DNA from: Vibrio tetraodonis
GTDB lineage: Bacteria; Pseudomonadota; Gammaproteobacteria; Enterobacterales; Vibrionaceae
NCBI RefSeq assembly: GCF_003350295.1
Contig: NZ_QLYY01000008.1
Coordinates: 62,001 to 126,000 of the forward strand
Length of the DNA stretch: 64,000 bases
Reading direction: 5' to 3'
Positions 44,961 to 54,140 of this stretch are shown here, one piece after another; positions within the stretch are counted from its first letter, which is position 1; each line of letters begins with the position of its first letter. The notes under the pieces are model-generated. The model worked only from the letters and a program-made list of their open reading frames with translations. It was not told the DNA's origin and searched no databases. Both the position numbers and the translations under genes were made by a program.

Positions 44961-46070
44961 TTAAATATCTGAATTTGGGCGTAACTTGACCCAGACAGTA
45001 TCATTGCCATCAATAGCAATCATACGGTTATATGTCTGGTAACCATCTTTAGAGACAGTAAACTGATGTTTTCCTTTAGGTAAAACCACTTCTATTGGGG
45101 TACTACCGTAATTGACGCCATTGATTGTTACTCGGTCTTCGTACTGATCCGAGCGAATCGTAATGTTTGCCCAGCTTTGTTGTGTGGTTGTTTTTTCTTT
45201 TTTGGCAACACTGGCACTATTGAGACAATAACGTGAGGATACATTGAGTAGCTTACAGGCAGCTGAGGCTTCTGGCCGAGCCTGAAGCTGGGCTTGCATT
45301 TCAGTGTAATAACTATTGCTGCCTTCAAAGCCTGAACGGATAATTTGGCTCTCTTGAACAAAGACATTCAGCTGGACGCCTTTAATGTTCTGCTTAGCGA
45401 TATTGGCTTCGGTCAAGCTGTCGAGAAGTTTTGTCTTAAACGTATTAACTGCACGTTGTTTAGTGAGGTATTTACCTTGATTAGTACATTCACCTAGAGT
45501 CATGGTAGCCGAGCAGGTTGTTTTGAATGCGGTGTTCAAAACATCACTTTCTCGCAGCTCTGCATCAAGACGTTTGACGCGCGCCTCAACTTTCTGTTCT
45601 TTGAGATAAGACAATTCAGAGTTAATCCTAGAACGCTTTTGCTTGATCTGGGATAAGCGCATCTCTTGCTCAGTAATACTTTGTTCTTGTTCAAGTATCT
45701 GTGTTTGATTCTTCTTTACCGAAGCCCAAGCCTCTTGGTACTCTTGTTGAAAAGAAAGTAAGTCAACGTCTGGATCATCTAAAAGGCGGCTATACTGTTT
45801 GTCCAGCGCTGATTTGGCGCGATTCCGTTTAGCGTTCAGCTCATTCTCTTCACGTTGAAACTTACTTAGCTCTGCCCTAAGGGTTTGCAACCGTGATGAT
45901 TCAGCCTCGAATTCAGAACCAAGCTCCTGTAACTCACTTTGTTTGTTTTCCAATTTACTATCGATAGTTGCGACAGGATCGGCAGAGTCCACCATTTCCG
46001 CAAAAATCGAAGTTGATGCCCATAGTGGGCTTAGCGCAATTAAAAGCGCTGGGATGCGACGTATTATCAT
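44961..46070 (-). CDS. Periplasmic coiled-coil/PEGA protein, paralogue of FGE-like protein
   Basis: The product is 369 residues from ATG 46070, which has AGGGA upstream; a TTG five codons earlier is possible. The order is signal peptide, coiled coil rich in Glu, Gln and Lys, conserved cysteines (TTCSATMTLGECTNQGKYL), then PEGA-type VTINGVNYGSTPIEVVLPKG. It matches the first 370 or so residues of the neighbour downstream and stops before the FGE-like domain. Probably a cell-envelope structural or binding protein; the function is unknown. Confidence 0.8.
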   Translation of the reverse strand: MIIRRIPALLIALSPLWASTSIFAEMVDSADPVATIDSKLENKQSELQELGSEFEAESSRLQTLRAELSKFQREENELNAKRNRAKSALDKQYSRLLDDPDVDLLSFQQEYQEAWASVKKNQTQILEQEQSITEQEMRLSQIKQKRSRINSELSYLKEQKVEARVKRLDAELRESDVLNTAFKTTCSATMTLGECTNQGKYLTKQRAVNTFKTKLLDSLTEANIAKQNIKGVQLNVFVQESQIIRSGFEGSNSYYTEMQAQLQARPEASAACKLLNVSSRYCLNSASVAKKEKTTTQQSWANITIRSDQYEDRVTINGVNYGSTPIEVVLPKGKHQFTVSKDGYQTYNRMIAIDGNDTVWVKLRPNSDI

Positions 46071-46499
46071 ATTTCCCTGCAACAATTAACGTTTATTGAC
46101 CAACGTAAAAATCCAAAAAAAGACAAACTCATGACAGTCCTTGTGTTCCTGCCTCTTCCAAGTTTACTTCAACCCTGCATCTTTCTCTTGTAAAAAGATT
46201 AACCAGCTTCATGCAGATTACCCTAATTTAACGTATATAAAACTTGGATGCTATCTATCATTTTGAGTTGATTGGGGAAATATGCAAGTGAAGAATGGGT
46301 ATCTGCAAAAAGAAAGTTGCTAGAAGTGACATAAACCGTAATTTATGTGCACTTGATCATTCTTCCGAAGCTAGTTACGCATCGCTTTGCGGCGGTCTTT
46401 TCTGATTGTAGTTGGTCCCAAATGGATCGATAAATTTCGAATTAAGTCGATTTTGTTATAACATGCCATGCTAATGCAATCTGAGGTCAAAACTGTCTC
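46071..46499. other. Region between divergent PEGA and AraC genes
   Basis: These 429 bases hold no gene. ACATAAA (46329-46335) and TTTATGT (46342-46348) form an inverted repeat that could be an operator for either flanking gene. Confidence 0.35.
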
Positions 46500-47315
46500 A
46501 TGAGCTGTTTCAAATCTCGGCCTATTGTTGGCGAACTAAATAAACCTGTGTCTCCCAAACCAGCGGAGCTTGTTACCTTACCCTCACACATGGACTGCCA
46601 TGATCATAGCTATACCCAAATTGTGATTGGGTTAAAAGGGCAAGCTGAGTTTGAGGTTAGCGGCTTTGGGAACATGGTTGGTCCAGGACAAGGCTGTGTG
46701 GTGACCTCTGGTTCAGGTCATGCTTTTGGTGGGGTTGTCGAGCAGTCGGATATTTTAGTGCTTAATATGCCATTTCCAAGCGCTGAAGACCCACTGATGT
46801 TGCAAAAACTCAATGAGCTTAATCGAGGTGAAACCTACTTTCAGCTCGATAGCCAAATTCAAAAGCTCATCTATATGTTGGTGAATGAAATGCAATCAAG
46901 GCCAGAGGATCTTCTCCTTAGCCGAGCTTGTAGTGACACTCTGATCGCCTTATTGCAAAGGCATATGTCAAAATTCTCAACACCTTACAAAGAGTCTCGT
47001 TTCGACCTTGACGCCATTGATCGTTATATCGAACAGCACTTAAGCCAGAAAATCTCAGTGGCTCAACTAGCAGGTAGTGTTTTTTTAGGTGAGAGTCAGT
47101 TTCATAGCTTGTTCAAGGCGCAAATTGGCATAACACCTCATCAGTACGTGTTAGGTAAACGAGTTGACATGGCAAAGTCTTTGATTAAAAGAGGCAACTT
47201 GACCTTAGGTCAGGTGGCCGACTTAACGGGTTTTTCTAGTCAAAGCACATTCAGCCATACCTTTTTTCGTTTGCAAGGCGTATCTCCATCCCAATACAAG
47301 AAACAATTTAGTTAA
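46500..47315 (+). CDS. AraC-family regulator, probable activator of the put genes
   Basis: The 271-residue protein has an N-terminal cupin-like sensor (MDCHDHSYTQIVIGLKGQAE) and a C-terminal AraC domain with two HTH motifs (ISVAQLAGSVFLGESQFHSL, LTLGQVADLTGFSSQSTFSH). Its gene is 188 bases before putA on the same strand. Two direct repeats 21 bases apart lie in that gap next to a good -35 element, the spacing AraC-type proteins use, so control of proline catabolism is likely. The putA product lacks its own DNA-binding domain, which also argues for a separate regulator. Confidence 0.85.
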   Translation: MSCFKSRPIVGELNKPVSPKPAELVTLPSHMDCHDHSYTQIVIGLKGQAEFEVSGFGNMVGPGQGCVVTSGSGHAFGGVVEQSDILVLNMPFPSAEDPLMLQKLNELNRGETYFQLDSQIQKLIYMLVNEMQSRPEDLLLSRACSDTLIALLQRHMSKFSTPYKESRFDLDAIDRYIEQHLSQKISVAQLAGSVFLGESQFHSLFKAQIGITPHQYVLGKRVDMAKSLIKRGNLTLGQVADLTGFSSQSTFSHTFFRLQGVSPSQYKKQFS

Positions 47316-47384
47316 AATAAACAACAACAGACGTATATTATTTTGTCTATTTAGATGTGATTCTGTTTTCGTTTTGTTAATAGG

Positions 47385-47442
47385 CGGAGTTTTCAGCAAA
47401 AAACTCGGAGTTTTTGACAAGTAATCCTCTCCCGCTCAAAAT
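47385..47442 (+). promoter_or_regulatory. putA promoter with AraC-type direct repeats
   Basis: CGGAGTTTT occurs at 47385-47393 and 47406-47414, exactly 21 bases apart (two helical turns). The second copy abuts a perfect TTGACA -35 box (47414-47419); CAAAAT 17 bases later may be the -10. This is the layout of AraC-type class II activation. Confidence 0.55.
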
Positions 47443-47503
47443 ACACTGCAAACCATTGTAATAACTCTGATGAATTTATCAGGCTTGAGATTGAGGAAAA
47501 CGC

Positions 47504-50500
47504 ATGTTTACTGCAACTGATGTGTTGAATGCCGAGTTTGTTGAGCAGCCGCTAAATAAACTTTGGTCGCTGATCTCGCCACTTTACATGGTGGACGAAT
47601 CCCTATGGCTTGAACAACTGTTGCCGCTCGCGACTCCGACAGCGGACGAAAAAGCACAGATGTCGACCAAAACGACAGAGCTCATTGAAGCTATCCGTGC
47701 AGATAAAAAATCGATTCAAATGATCGATGCTTTGCTGCTGGAATACAGTTTGGATACCCAAGAAGGCATATTACTTATGTGTCTTGCCGAAGCTTTAATG
47801 CGCATTCCTGATGCAGCGACAGCGGATGCTTTAATCCGTGACAAACTTAGTGTCGCAGATTGGAAGTCTCATTTAAAAAGTTCAGATTCCGTTTTTGTCA
47901 ATGCGTCGACATGGGGCCTTATGTTGACAGGCAAAGTTGTTGGTTTGTCTGAATCTGAAGCGCGCAGTCCAGTGTCGGCAGTGAATCGTCTTGTTAATAA
48001 AATGTCTGAGCCTGTTATTCGTAAAGCCATGCACCAAGCGATGAAGGTGATGGGGCATCAGTTTGTTCTTGGTCGCTCTATCGCTGAAGCGCAAAAAAAT
48101 GGCCGTAGCATGCGTGATAAAGGGTTCACCTACTCTTATGACATGTTAGGTGAGGCAGCACTGACCACAGCGGATGCGGATAAATATTTTAATGATTACT
48201 TGATGGCAATCGAAGCGGTAGGTCGTGATAGATACGGCATAGAGACAAGCCCAGCTCCGTCCGTTTCGATTAAACTGTCTGCTTTACATCCCCGCTATGA
48301 AGTGGCCAATGAAGAGCGAGTGCTGACTGAACTTGCCGATACACTCATGCAATTGCTGCGTAAGGCTGTTGAATTGGATGTGGCCATTACGATTGATGCT
48401 GAAGAAGCAGATCGCTTGGAACTCTCGCTAAAGCTGTTTGAAAAAGTATATAGAAGTGATGTTGTGAAAGGCTGGGGTAAGTTTGGTCTTGTGATTCAAG
48501 CCTATTCTAAACGTGCTCTTCCTGTACTGGTCTGGATCAACGGTTTAGCCCGAGAGCAGGGCGATCTTATTCCACTGCGTCTTGTTAAGGGAGCATATTG
48601 GGATAGTGAGATCAAATGGTCGCAACAAGCGGGTTACGATAACTATCCGGTCTATACGCGCAAAGAAGCCACAGATGTTGCCTATTTAGCTTGTGCTCGT
48701 TTTTTATTGTCTGACAATGTACGAGGCAATATCTTCCCGCAGTTTGCCAGCCATAACGCTCAAACAGTTACTTCTATCGCTGTGATGGCAGAGCATAAAA
48801 ACTACGAGTTCCAGCGTTTGCATGGGATGGGTGACTCTCTTTATCACCATGTTATGGAAACACACCAACAGCCAGTGCGCATATACGCACCTGTGGGTAG
48901 CCATAAGGATTTATTGCCCTACTTGGTTCGTCGTCTGCTTGAGAATGGGGCGAACAGCTCATTTGTCCATCGTCTAGTAGATGCGCGTTGTCCTGTTGAA
49001 ACTCTTATTCAGCATCCTGTCGATATGTTGGGGGCATTTGAGACACTGAATAATATCAATATACCATTGCCGCTAAAGATATTCTCAGAGCGTTCAAACT
49101 CTTACGGTGTAAATATTGATATTGAATCCGAGGCCAAGCCTTTTGAACAGCAAGTAGAGAGCTTTCTAGACAAACAATGGTTAGCTGGCCCGATAATTAA
49201 CGGTCACGTATTCACTGAAAGCATGATCAAGGATGATGTCACCGTTGAGAAAGTGACAGCACCTTATGACAGGCGCATTGAAGTTGGTCAGGTGGCTTTC
49301 TCTAACCTTGATCATGTTTCTGCGGCAATCGAAGGCGCACAAGATGCCTTTGACGATTGGCAAGTGACGGCGACAGCTCAAAGAGCACAAACGTTAGAAA
49401 AGTTAGCAGATTTGCTTGAAACACACCTTGCTGAGTTGGTCGCTTTGTGTCATCAAGAAGCTGGTAAAACAATACATGACAGTATTGATGAAGTGCGTGA
49501 AGCGGTTGATTTCTGTCGTTACTACGCCAAACAAATAGATAACTTGGGCCAAGTTGAGATTCAAGGCTTCGATGCCAAGACGCGTAAAGTCGTGCGTGAC
49601 GGACGCGGTGTCTTTGTGTGTATTAGCCCTTGGAACTTCCCGCTGGCGATATTCTTGGGTCAAATTACAGCAGCACTGGTTGCAGGCAATACGGTAGTAG
49701 CAAAACCTGCTGAGCAAACCAGCTTGATTGCAGCTCGTGCTGTCGAACTTATGATTGAAGCAGGCTTTCCTAACGGCACTATCCAGCTGTTACCGGGGCG
49801 CGGAGCTGATATTGGGGCAGCATTGACTTCTCACCTTGCGATTGCTGGTGTTGCCTTTACAGGCTCAACCTTAACGGCTCAGCGCATCAATCGCACACTT
49901 GCAGAGCGTGATACTGCGCCAGTACCATTTATTGCTGAAACGGGTGGCCAAAACGCCATGATCGTTGACAGTACAGCGCTTCCTGAGCAAGTGGTGCGTG
50001 ATGTGATTCGTTCAGCGTTTGCTTCTGCTGGACAGCGTTGTAGTGCACTTAGGGTGTTGTATGTTCAGGAAGACATTGCAGATAGAATCATTGCATTGAT
50101 TCAAGGGGCGATGCAAGAGTTAAAAGTAGGCTTACCTTTCGAACATTCAACCGATGTTGGACCTGTGATTGACGCCAACGCCAAGAATAAACTGCTCAAG
50201 CACATCGAGCGTATGACGGCGACTCAGCAAAAAGTCGCTGGACTGGAGCTTAATGAATTGCACCAACATGGTGATTTCGTTGCACCGTGCGCGTTTGAAA
50301 TTGATGATATTGCTTGTCTTGATGAAGAGCAGTTCGGACCAATTTTGCATATTGTCCGTTTTAAAGCGAGTCAACTACACCAAGTGGTTGAGCGAATTAA
50401 TGGCACTGGTTTTGGCCTCACGATGGGAATTCACAGCCGCAATGAGACCACGTATCGCTGGATTGAAAAGCATGCTCGAGTGGGGAACTGTTACATCAAC

Positions 50501-50623
50501 CGTGATCAGGTTGGTGCCGTCGTTGGCGTTCAACCGTTTGGTGGTCAAGGTCTGTCAGGTACAGGTCCTAAAGCCGGAGGACCACACTATTTATTCCGAT
50601 TCACTCAGACATCATTTTCTTAA
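47504..50623 (+). CDS. putA: Bifunctional proline dehydrogenase / P5C dehydrogenase
   Basis: The 1039-residue protein converts proline to glutamate. The N-terminal PRODH barrel shows SIKLSALHPRYE, TIDAEEADRLELSL, RLVKGAYWDSEIKWSQ and the FAD-binding end RRLLENGANSSFVHRL. The C-terminal ALDH domain shows ISPWNFPLAIFLGQ, AGNTVVAKPAEQT, and catalytic Cys846 in AGQRCSALRV. The N-terminal ribbon-helix-helix of E. coli PutA (1320 residues) is missing, and the extra C-terminal ALDH-like domain is encoded by the next gene instead. Confidence 0.96.
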   Translation: MFTATDVLNAEFVEQPLNKLWSLISPLYMVDESLWLEQLLPLATPTADEKAQMSTKTTELIEAIRADKKSIQMIDALLLEYSLDTQEGILLMCLAEALMRIPDAATADALIRDKLSVADWKSHLKSSDSVFVNASTWGLMLTGKVVGLSESEARSPVSAVNRLVNKMSEPVIRKAMHQAMKVMGHQFVLGRSIAEAQKNGRSMRDKGFTYSYDMLGEAALTTADADKYFNDYLMAIEAVGRDRYGIETSPAPSVSIKLSALHPRYEVANEERVLTELADTLMQLLRKAVELDVAITIDAEEADRLELSLKLFEKVYRSDVVKGWGKFGLVIQAYSKRALPVLVWINGLAREQGDLIPLRLVKGAYWDSEIKWSQQAGYDNYPVYTRKEATDVAYLACARFLLSDNVRGNIFPQFASHNAQTVTSIAVMAEHKNYEFQRLHGMGDSLYHHVMETHQQPVRIYAPVGSHKDLLPYLVRRLLENGANSSFVHRLVDARCPVETLIQHPVDMLGAFETLNNINIPLPLKIFSERSNSYGVNIDIESEAKPFEQQVESFLDKQWLAGPIINGHVFTESMIKDDVTVEKVTAPYDRRIEVGQVAFSNLDHVSAAIEGAQDAFDDWQVTATAQRAQTLEKLADLLETHLAELVALCHQEAGKTIHDSIDEVREAVDFCRYYAKQIDNLGQVEIQGFDAKTRKVVRDGRGVFVCISPWNFPLAIFLGQITAALVAGNTVVAKPAEQTSLIAARAVELMIEAGFPNGTIQLLPGRGADIGAALTSHLAIAGVAFTGSTLTAQRINRTLAERDTAPVPFIAETGGQNAMIVDSTALPEQVVRDVIRSAFASAGQRCSALRVLYVQEDIADRIIALIQGAMQELKVGLPFEHSTDVGPVIDANAKNKLLKHIERMTATQQKVAGLELNELHQHGDFVAPCAFEIDDIACLDEEQFGPILHIVRFKASQLHQVVERINGTGFGLTMGIHSRNETTYRWIEKHARVGNCYINRDQVGAVVGVQPFGGQGLSGTGPKAGGPHYLFRFTQTSFS

Positions 50624-50645
50624 TCGGTAAGCAAGGAGAAAAATT

Positions 50646-51344
50646 ATGGTTCATCAAGTTACTCGTTTTTCCGATGCTTATGCAGCATGGGAAAATTGGA
50701 ATCTCACCAGCTTTGAGATAAGAAGTGAGTATGTACTTGGGTTTAAGCAAGCATTGCAGAGTGTTGAGCCTGCTTTGGCTGCCGTTATTGACTACCATTA
50801 CCAACATTCAGCGCAGTTGTTGTCCAAAACCCGTGAAATGCCTGGTCCAACGGGTGAGACGAATGAGTTATATACCGCTGGCCGAGGTGTTGCTCTGATC
50901 ATTCAGGATCATGTATCTCAATCAGCGCAGCAGGCAGCGATTGCTCAACTTACTTGTGCGCTTCTTGCTGGTAATAGTGTTATTGTGTGCAGTGATGATA
51001 TTGATTTGATCAAAGCCCTAGAAACGACAGCAAAAAGTGCGTCTTTACTAATAAATCTATTACAATTCGCCTCTCTTGACGCTTACCATCAGTTACTTGA
51101 ATCTGATGTGAGAAGCGTTGGGTACATAGGCAATCAAGAAGTTGAGCGAAATATCAACCGCCAATTAGCGAAACGCACAGGTGCTATTGTAGGCCTAGTT
51201 TCAGAAACGGATGTTGAGTTGATTCCAGTCGCTCACGATCCACATTTATCGCTGCGCTTTATCACAGAGCGTACGAGAACAATAAATATAACTGCTGTGG
51301 GTGGTAACGCAACCTTGTTGGAACTTGGGAGCGAAACCCACTAA
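50646..51344 (+). CDS. ALDH-like domain protein, detached PutA C-terminal type
   Basis: The 232-residue protein resembles part of an aldehyde dehydrogenase (GPTGETNELYTAGRGVALII, AQLTCALLAGNSVIVCSDDI, INITAVGGNATLLELG) but has no catalytic Cys block. Long PutA proteins end in an inactive ALDH-superfamily domain that closes the substrate channel; this product is probably that domain encoded separately. It follows putA by 22 bases with AAGGAG before its ATG. Confidence 0.78.
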   Translation: MVHQVTRFSDAYAAWENWNLTSFEIRSEYVLGFKQALQSVEPALAAVIDYHYQHSAQLLSKTREMPGPTGETNELYTAGRGVALIIQDHVSQSAQQAAIAQLTCALLAGNSVIVCSDDIDLIKALETTAKSASLLINLLQFASLDAYHQLLESDVRSVGYIGNQEVERNINRQLAKRTGAIVGLVSETDVELIPVAHDPHLSLRFITERTRTINITAVGGNATLLELGSETH

Positions 51345-51358
51345 CCCTTTCTCCGAGA

Positions 51359-51383
51359 GCCCTCACTCAGTGTGCGTGAGGGC
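51359..51383. repeat. Hairpin between the ALDH-like gene and putP
   Basis: GCCCTCAC (51359-51366) pairs with GTGAGGGC (51376-51383) around a 9-base loop. A run of Ts (51400-51405) comes 16 bases later, so attenuation is possible. Confidence 0.5.
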
Positions 51384-51419
51384 GTTCATGGAAGGCGATT
51401 TTTTTATGAGGACAAACAC

Positions 51420-52907
51420 ATGGAAAATAGCTTTGCTATTACGACCACGTTTATTGCGTATCTAATTTTGATGATGGCAATAGGCGTCATTGCATACCTA
51501 CGAACGAAAAACTCAACGGATTACTTTTTAGGCGGTCGCTCTCTTGGCCCTTGGCCAGCAGCACTTTCTGCGGGTGCGTCGGATATGAGTGGTTGGCTTT
51601 TGCTCGGTCTACCAGGTTACGCGTATGCCGCTGGTATTGAAGCATTATGGCTCGCTGGTGGTCTGCTTGCGGGTACTTGGCTAAACTGGCTTATCAGTGC
51701 TAAAAGACTGCGTACTTACAGCATCACGACAGATGCTTTAACCTTGCCAGAATTCCTTTCTCGTCGTTTTAACGATACATCTAAACTTATTCAAGTTATC
51801 TCTGCATTCTTTATCTTGCTATTTTTCCTTTTCTACACCAGCTCAGGCTTAGTGGCTGGCGGAAAACTGTTTGAAACCGTATTCGGGTTGAACTATAGCA
51901 TCGCCGTTATTATTGGTACTGTATGTGTTGTGTCATATACACTGTTCGGTGGATTTTTGGCGGTATCTTGGACTGACTTAGTCCAAGGTCTTCTGATGTC
52001 TGCGGCACTGTTGATTGTGCCTATTGCGGCGATGGAAGGTGGTCTTGGCCAGCTAAGTAGCGATTTGTCGAATATCAACCCTGAGCTGCTTACGCTGTGG
52101 AATGATACCAAGGGTGAGCCACTATCAGCTATTGCGATCATCTCTTTGGTTGCATGGGGCTTAGGCTACTTTGGTCAGCCACACATTCTTGCGCGTTTTA
52201 AAGCAGCGCGTAGTAATAAGGACCTAACGACAGCACGTCGCATTGCGGTTGTGTGGACAGCACTTTCTATGGTTGGTGCTATGTTAGTCGGTCTAGTTGG
52301 TCTAATCTATGTGACTAATTCTGGGGTATCGATAGATGATGGAGAGAAAATTTTCATGTTGTTGGTTAACTCCATCTTCCATCCTGTCGTCGCTGGTGTG
52401 CTGTTAGCGGCAATACTTGCAGCAATTATGAGTACAGCTGATTCGCAATTATTGGTGTCTTCTTCAGCATTAGCAGAGGACTTCTATAAGCAACTCATTA
52501 AGAAAGATGCAAGTTCAGAAGAGATTGTAATGGTAGGCCGTATTGCGGTAGTAGCAATCTCAATTGTTGCTCTTATTTTAGCTCTAACGCCAGACAGCTC
52601 AGTACTAGGTTTAGTGTCTTACGCTTGGGCTGGTTTTGGTGCTGCTTTTGGTCCTGCGCTTATTCTGAGCCTTTACTGGCCGCGCATGAACCGCAATGGT
52701 GCACTGGCTGGTATCGTTATTGGCGGCGTGACTATTGTAGTGTGGAAACAATTGTCAGGCGGCTGGTTTGATGTTTACGAAATTGTTCCCGGGATCATCT
52801 TATCAACGATTGCTATTGTTGTAGTCAGCTTAATGACCGCAGAGCCAGAAGAATCAGTGAAAGCTCAGCATGAGAAGTTCAAGCAACAACTGGTTGAGTT
52901 GGACTAA
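51420..52907 (+). CDS. putP: Sodium/proline symporter
   Basis: The product is 495 residues from ATG 51420, which has GAGGA before it; an in-frame upstream start is rejected. It is an SSS-family transporter of the inner membrane with about 13 spans. Seen: RSLGPWPAALSAGASDMSGW, LLLGLPGYAYAAGIEALW, GYFGQPHILARFKA and AAIMSTADSQLLVSSSAL. It imports proline with sodium for PutA. The put genes form one block. Confidence 0.95.
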   Translation: MENSFAITTTFIAYLILMMAIGVIAYLRTKNSTDYFLGGRSLGPWPAALSAGASDMSGWLLLGLPGYAYAAGIEALWLAGGLLAGTWLNWLISAKRLRTYSITTDALTLPEFLSRRFNDTSKLIQVISAFFILLFFLFYTSSGLVAGGKLFETVFGLNYSIAVIIGTVCVVSYTLFGGFLAVSWTDLVQGLLMSAALLIVPIAAMEGGLGQLSSDLSNINPELLTLWNDTKGEPLSAIAIISLVAWGLGYFGQPHILARFKAARSNKDLTTARRIAVVWTALSMVGAMLVGLVGLIYVTNSGVSIDDGEKIFMLLVNSIFHPVVAGVLLAAILAAIMSTADSQLLVSSSALAEDFYKQLIKKDASSEEIVMVGRIAVVAISIVALILALTPDSSVLGLVSYAWAGFGAAFGPALILSLYWPRMNRNGALAGIVIGGVTIVVWKQLSGGWFDVYEIVPGIILSTIAIVVVSLMTAEPEESVKAQHEKFKQQLVELD

Positions 52908-52917
52908 TTAACTATAT

Positions 52918-52943
52918 AAGCCCCGAAACTTCGGGGCTTTTTT
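52918..52943 (+). terminator. Rho-independent terminator after putP
   Basis: AAGCCCCGA pairs with TCGGGGCTT around a 4-base loop, followed by Ts. A strong terminator that closes the put block. Confidence 0.92.
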
Positions 52944-52983
52944 CTATCTGGCTATTGATATGAGCACCCTCGCTCCATATTCA

Positions 52984-53083
52984 TTATTGGGTTTGCTCTT
53001 GGGCTAGTTTTTTGCTTCCACGTTCTTCTAATACATCCAAAAAGGCTTGGAAGCCTTGTGGGTCGACAAAGGGGTTGTTTTGC
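52984..53083 (-). pseudogene. 3' remnant of a gene, MBL-hydrolase-like tail
   Basis: A short open stretch reads NNPFVDPQGFQAFLDVLEER then ends ...LAQEQTQ and a stop, with a stop codon (TAG) directly before it. The NPFVDP...KLAQE pattern resembles the C-terminal end of MBL-fold hydrolases. It has no start and is probably a leftover from a deletion. The family call is tentative. Confidence 0.4.
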
Positions 53084-53108
53084 TATGATCCTTTTGTACG
53101 GCGTGACC

Positions 53109-53963
53109 CTATTCAATACCATATTGCGTAAAAATAAGCTGACTTATATCTGCGACAACTTGATTAATTTCTGGCAAGGTGGAGAGCGACGAGTTAGCAA
53201 TAAAAATTCCGATAAATAACGGCTTTCGGTCTGACTTCCATATCATCGCGGTAAGAGCTCTTGAACCGTTAACCCCGCCACCTGATCTGTCAGCTATCAA
53301 CCACCCTTGAGGTAAAACAGCGCGAGCCAGTGAGTCAGAGAACATATTGTTAGTCATCCAAAACTGTAATTGTGTTTTACTGCTAGTGCTAAGGACATCA
53401 CCTGTCAGTAATCGTTTGACGGTTTGAGTGATGTCGGTGGGAGTGGTGGTATCGTTTTCTGCTCCTTTTTCAACATAGTTTAATTCTGGTTCATAGCGAT
53501 CCAAACGCGTTTTCTGATCGCCGATTTCCCTTAAAAACGCCGTTAAGCCACTCGGCCCACCAATTTGCTCAAGGGCTAAGTTAGCGGCGTAGTTATCACT
53601 CATCAACATGGCAGCCGCGCAAACGCTTTGCAAAGACATTTTACTACCAACAAAGTTTTCGGTAATCGGATTCCAGTTGACTAACCCAGACTCTGGCACA
53701 TCAACTTTTTGGTTGAGCGAGAGCTTTTTTTGCTCCACATCATAGAGCACCTTTGCACAAGCTAATGTTTTAAACGAACTCATCATAGGAAATCTTTGGT
53801 TTCCGTTATAGCTCCATTGGTTAAGCGATTGAGTGTCGATGACGGCGACACCAACTTGCCCTTTGATTTCTTGCTCTATTTTCGAGAGTGATTGTTCAAG
53901 ACTGGCTGATACGGAATGGACTGATACTAAGGCTAGTAAGGAGCATAGAATATATTTTTTCAT
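53109..53963 (-). CDS. Class A beta-lactamase, carbenicillinase-like (RSG)
   Basis: The product is 284 residues from ATG 53963, which begins a proper signal peptide (cut after about residue 20); a frame extending 54 codons upstream is rejected. Class A motifs are complete: SSFK at 62-65 (catalytic Ser62, Lys65), SDN at 122-124, EPELN at 158-162 (general base Glu158), and RSG at 226-228 in place of KTG, as in CARB/PSE enzymes. It is periplasmic and hydrolyses penicillins; the exact spectrum is unknown. It is divergent from an AmpR-like LysR gene, 177 bases apart. Confidence 0.9.
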   Translation of the reverse strand: MKKYILCSLLALVSVHSVSASLEQSLSKIEQEIKGQVGVAVIDTQSLNQWSYNGNQRFPMMSSFKTLACAKVLYDVEQKKLSLNQKVDVPESGLVNWNPITENFVGSKMSLQSVCAAAMLMSDNYAANLALEQIGGPSGLTAFLREIGDQKTRLDRYEPELNYVEKGAENDTTTPTDITQTVKRLLTGDVLSTSSKTQLQFWMTNNMFSDSLARAVLPQGWLIADRSGGGVNGSRALTAMIWKSDRKPLFIGIFIANSSLSTLPEINQVVADISQLIFTQYGIE

Positions 53964-54140
53964 TATTGTCTTTTCACTGTAATAGGAAGGAAGAATACTA
54001 AGCTTGTCACTCGAGAGCGACAACACACGAATTCTGAGCTTAGACCCAAGAAATTCTTGGCCTAAAAATGGCGTTTGCCCTTGAGCTGACAAAGCTAAAC
54101 CCGTTAGAATCTTTGGCCTTTCCATTACCTTAAGACCGTT
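53964..54140. promoter_or_regulatory. Divergent bla-ampR-like control region
   Basis: These 177 bases separate the beta-lactamase and LysR starts. In ampR-bla systems the LysR protein binds such a gap and represses or activates both genes depending on cell-wall fragments. I cannot pick one T-N11-A site with confidence. Confidence 0.4.

Noticed and set aside
51372..51419. Upstream start for putP
   Set aside because: It would begin inside the hairpin at 51359-51383; the ATG at 51420 has GAGGA and begins the normal transporter N-terminus.
53964..54125. Longer N-terminal extension of the beta-lactamase frame (54 extra codons)
   Set aside because: The extension has no secretory features and would bury the clear signal peptide that begins at ATG 53963.
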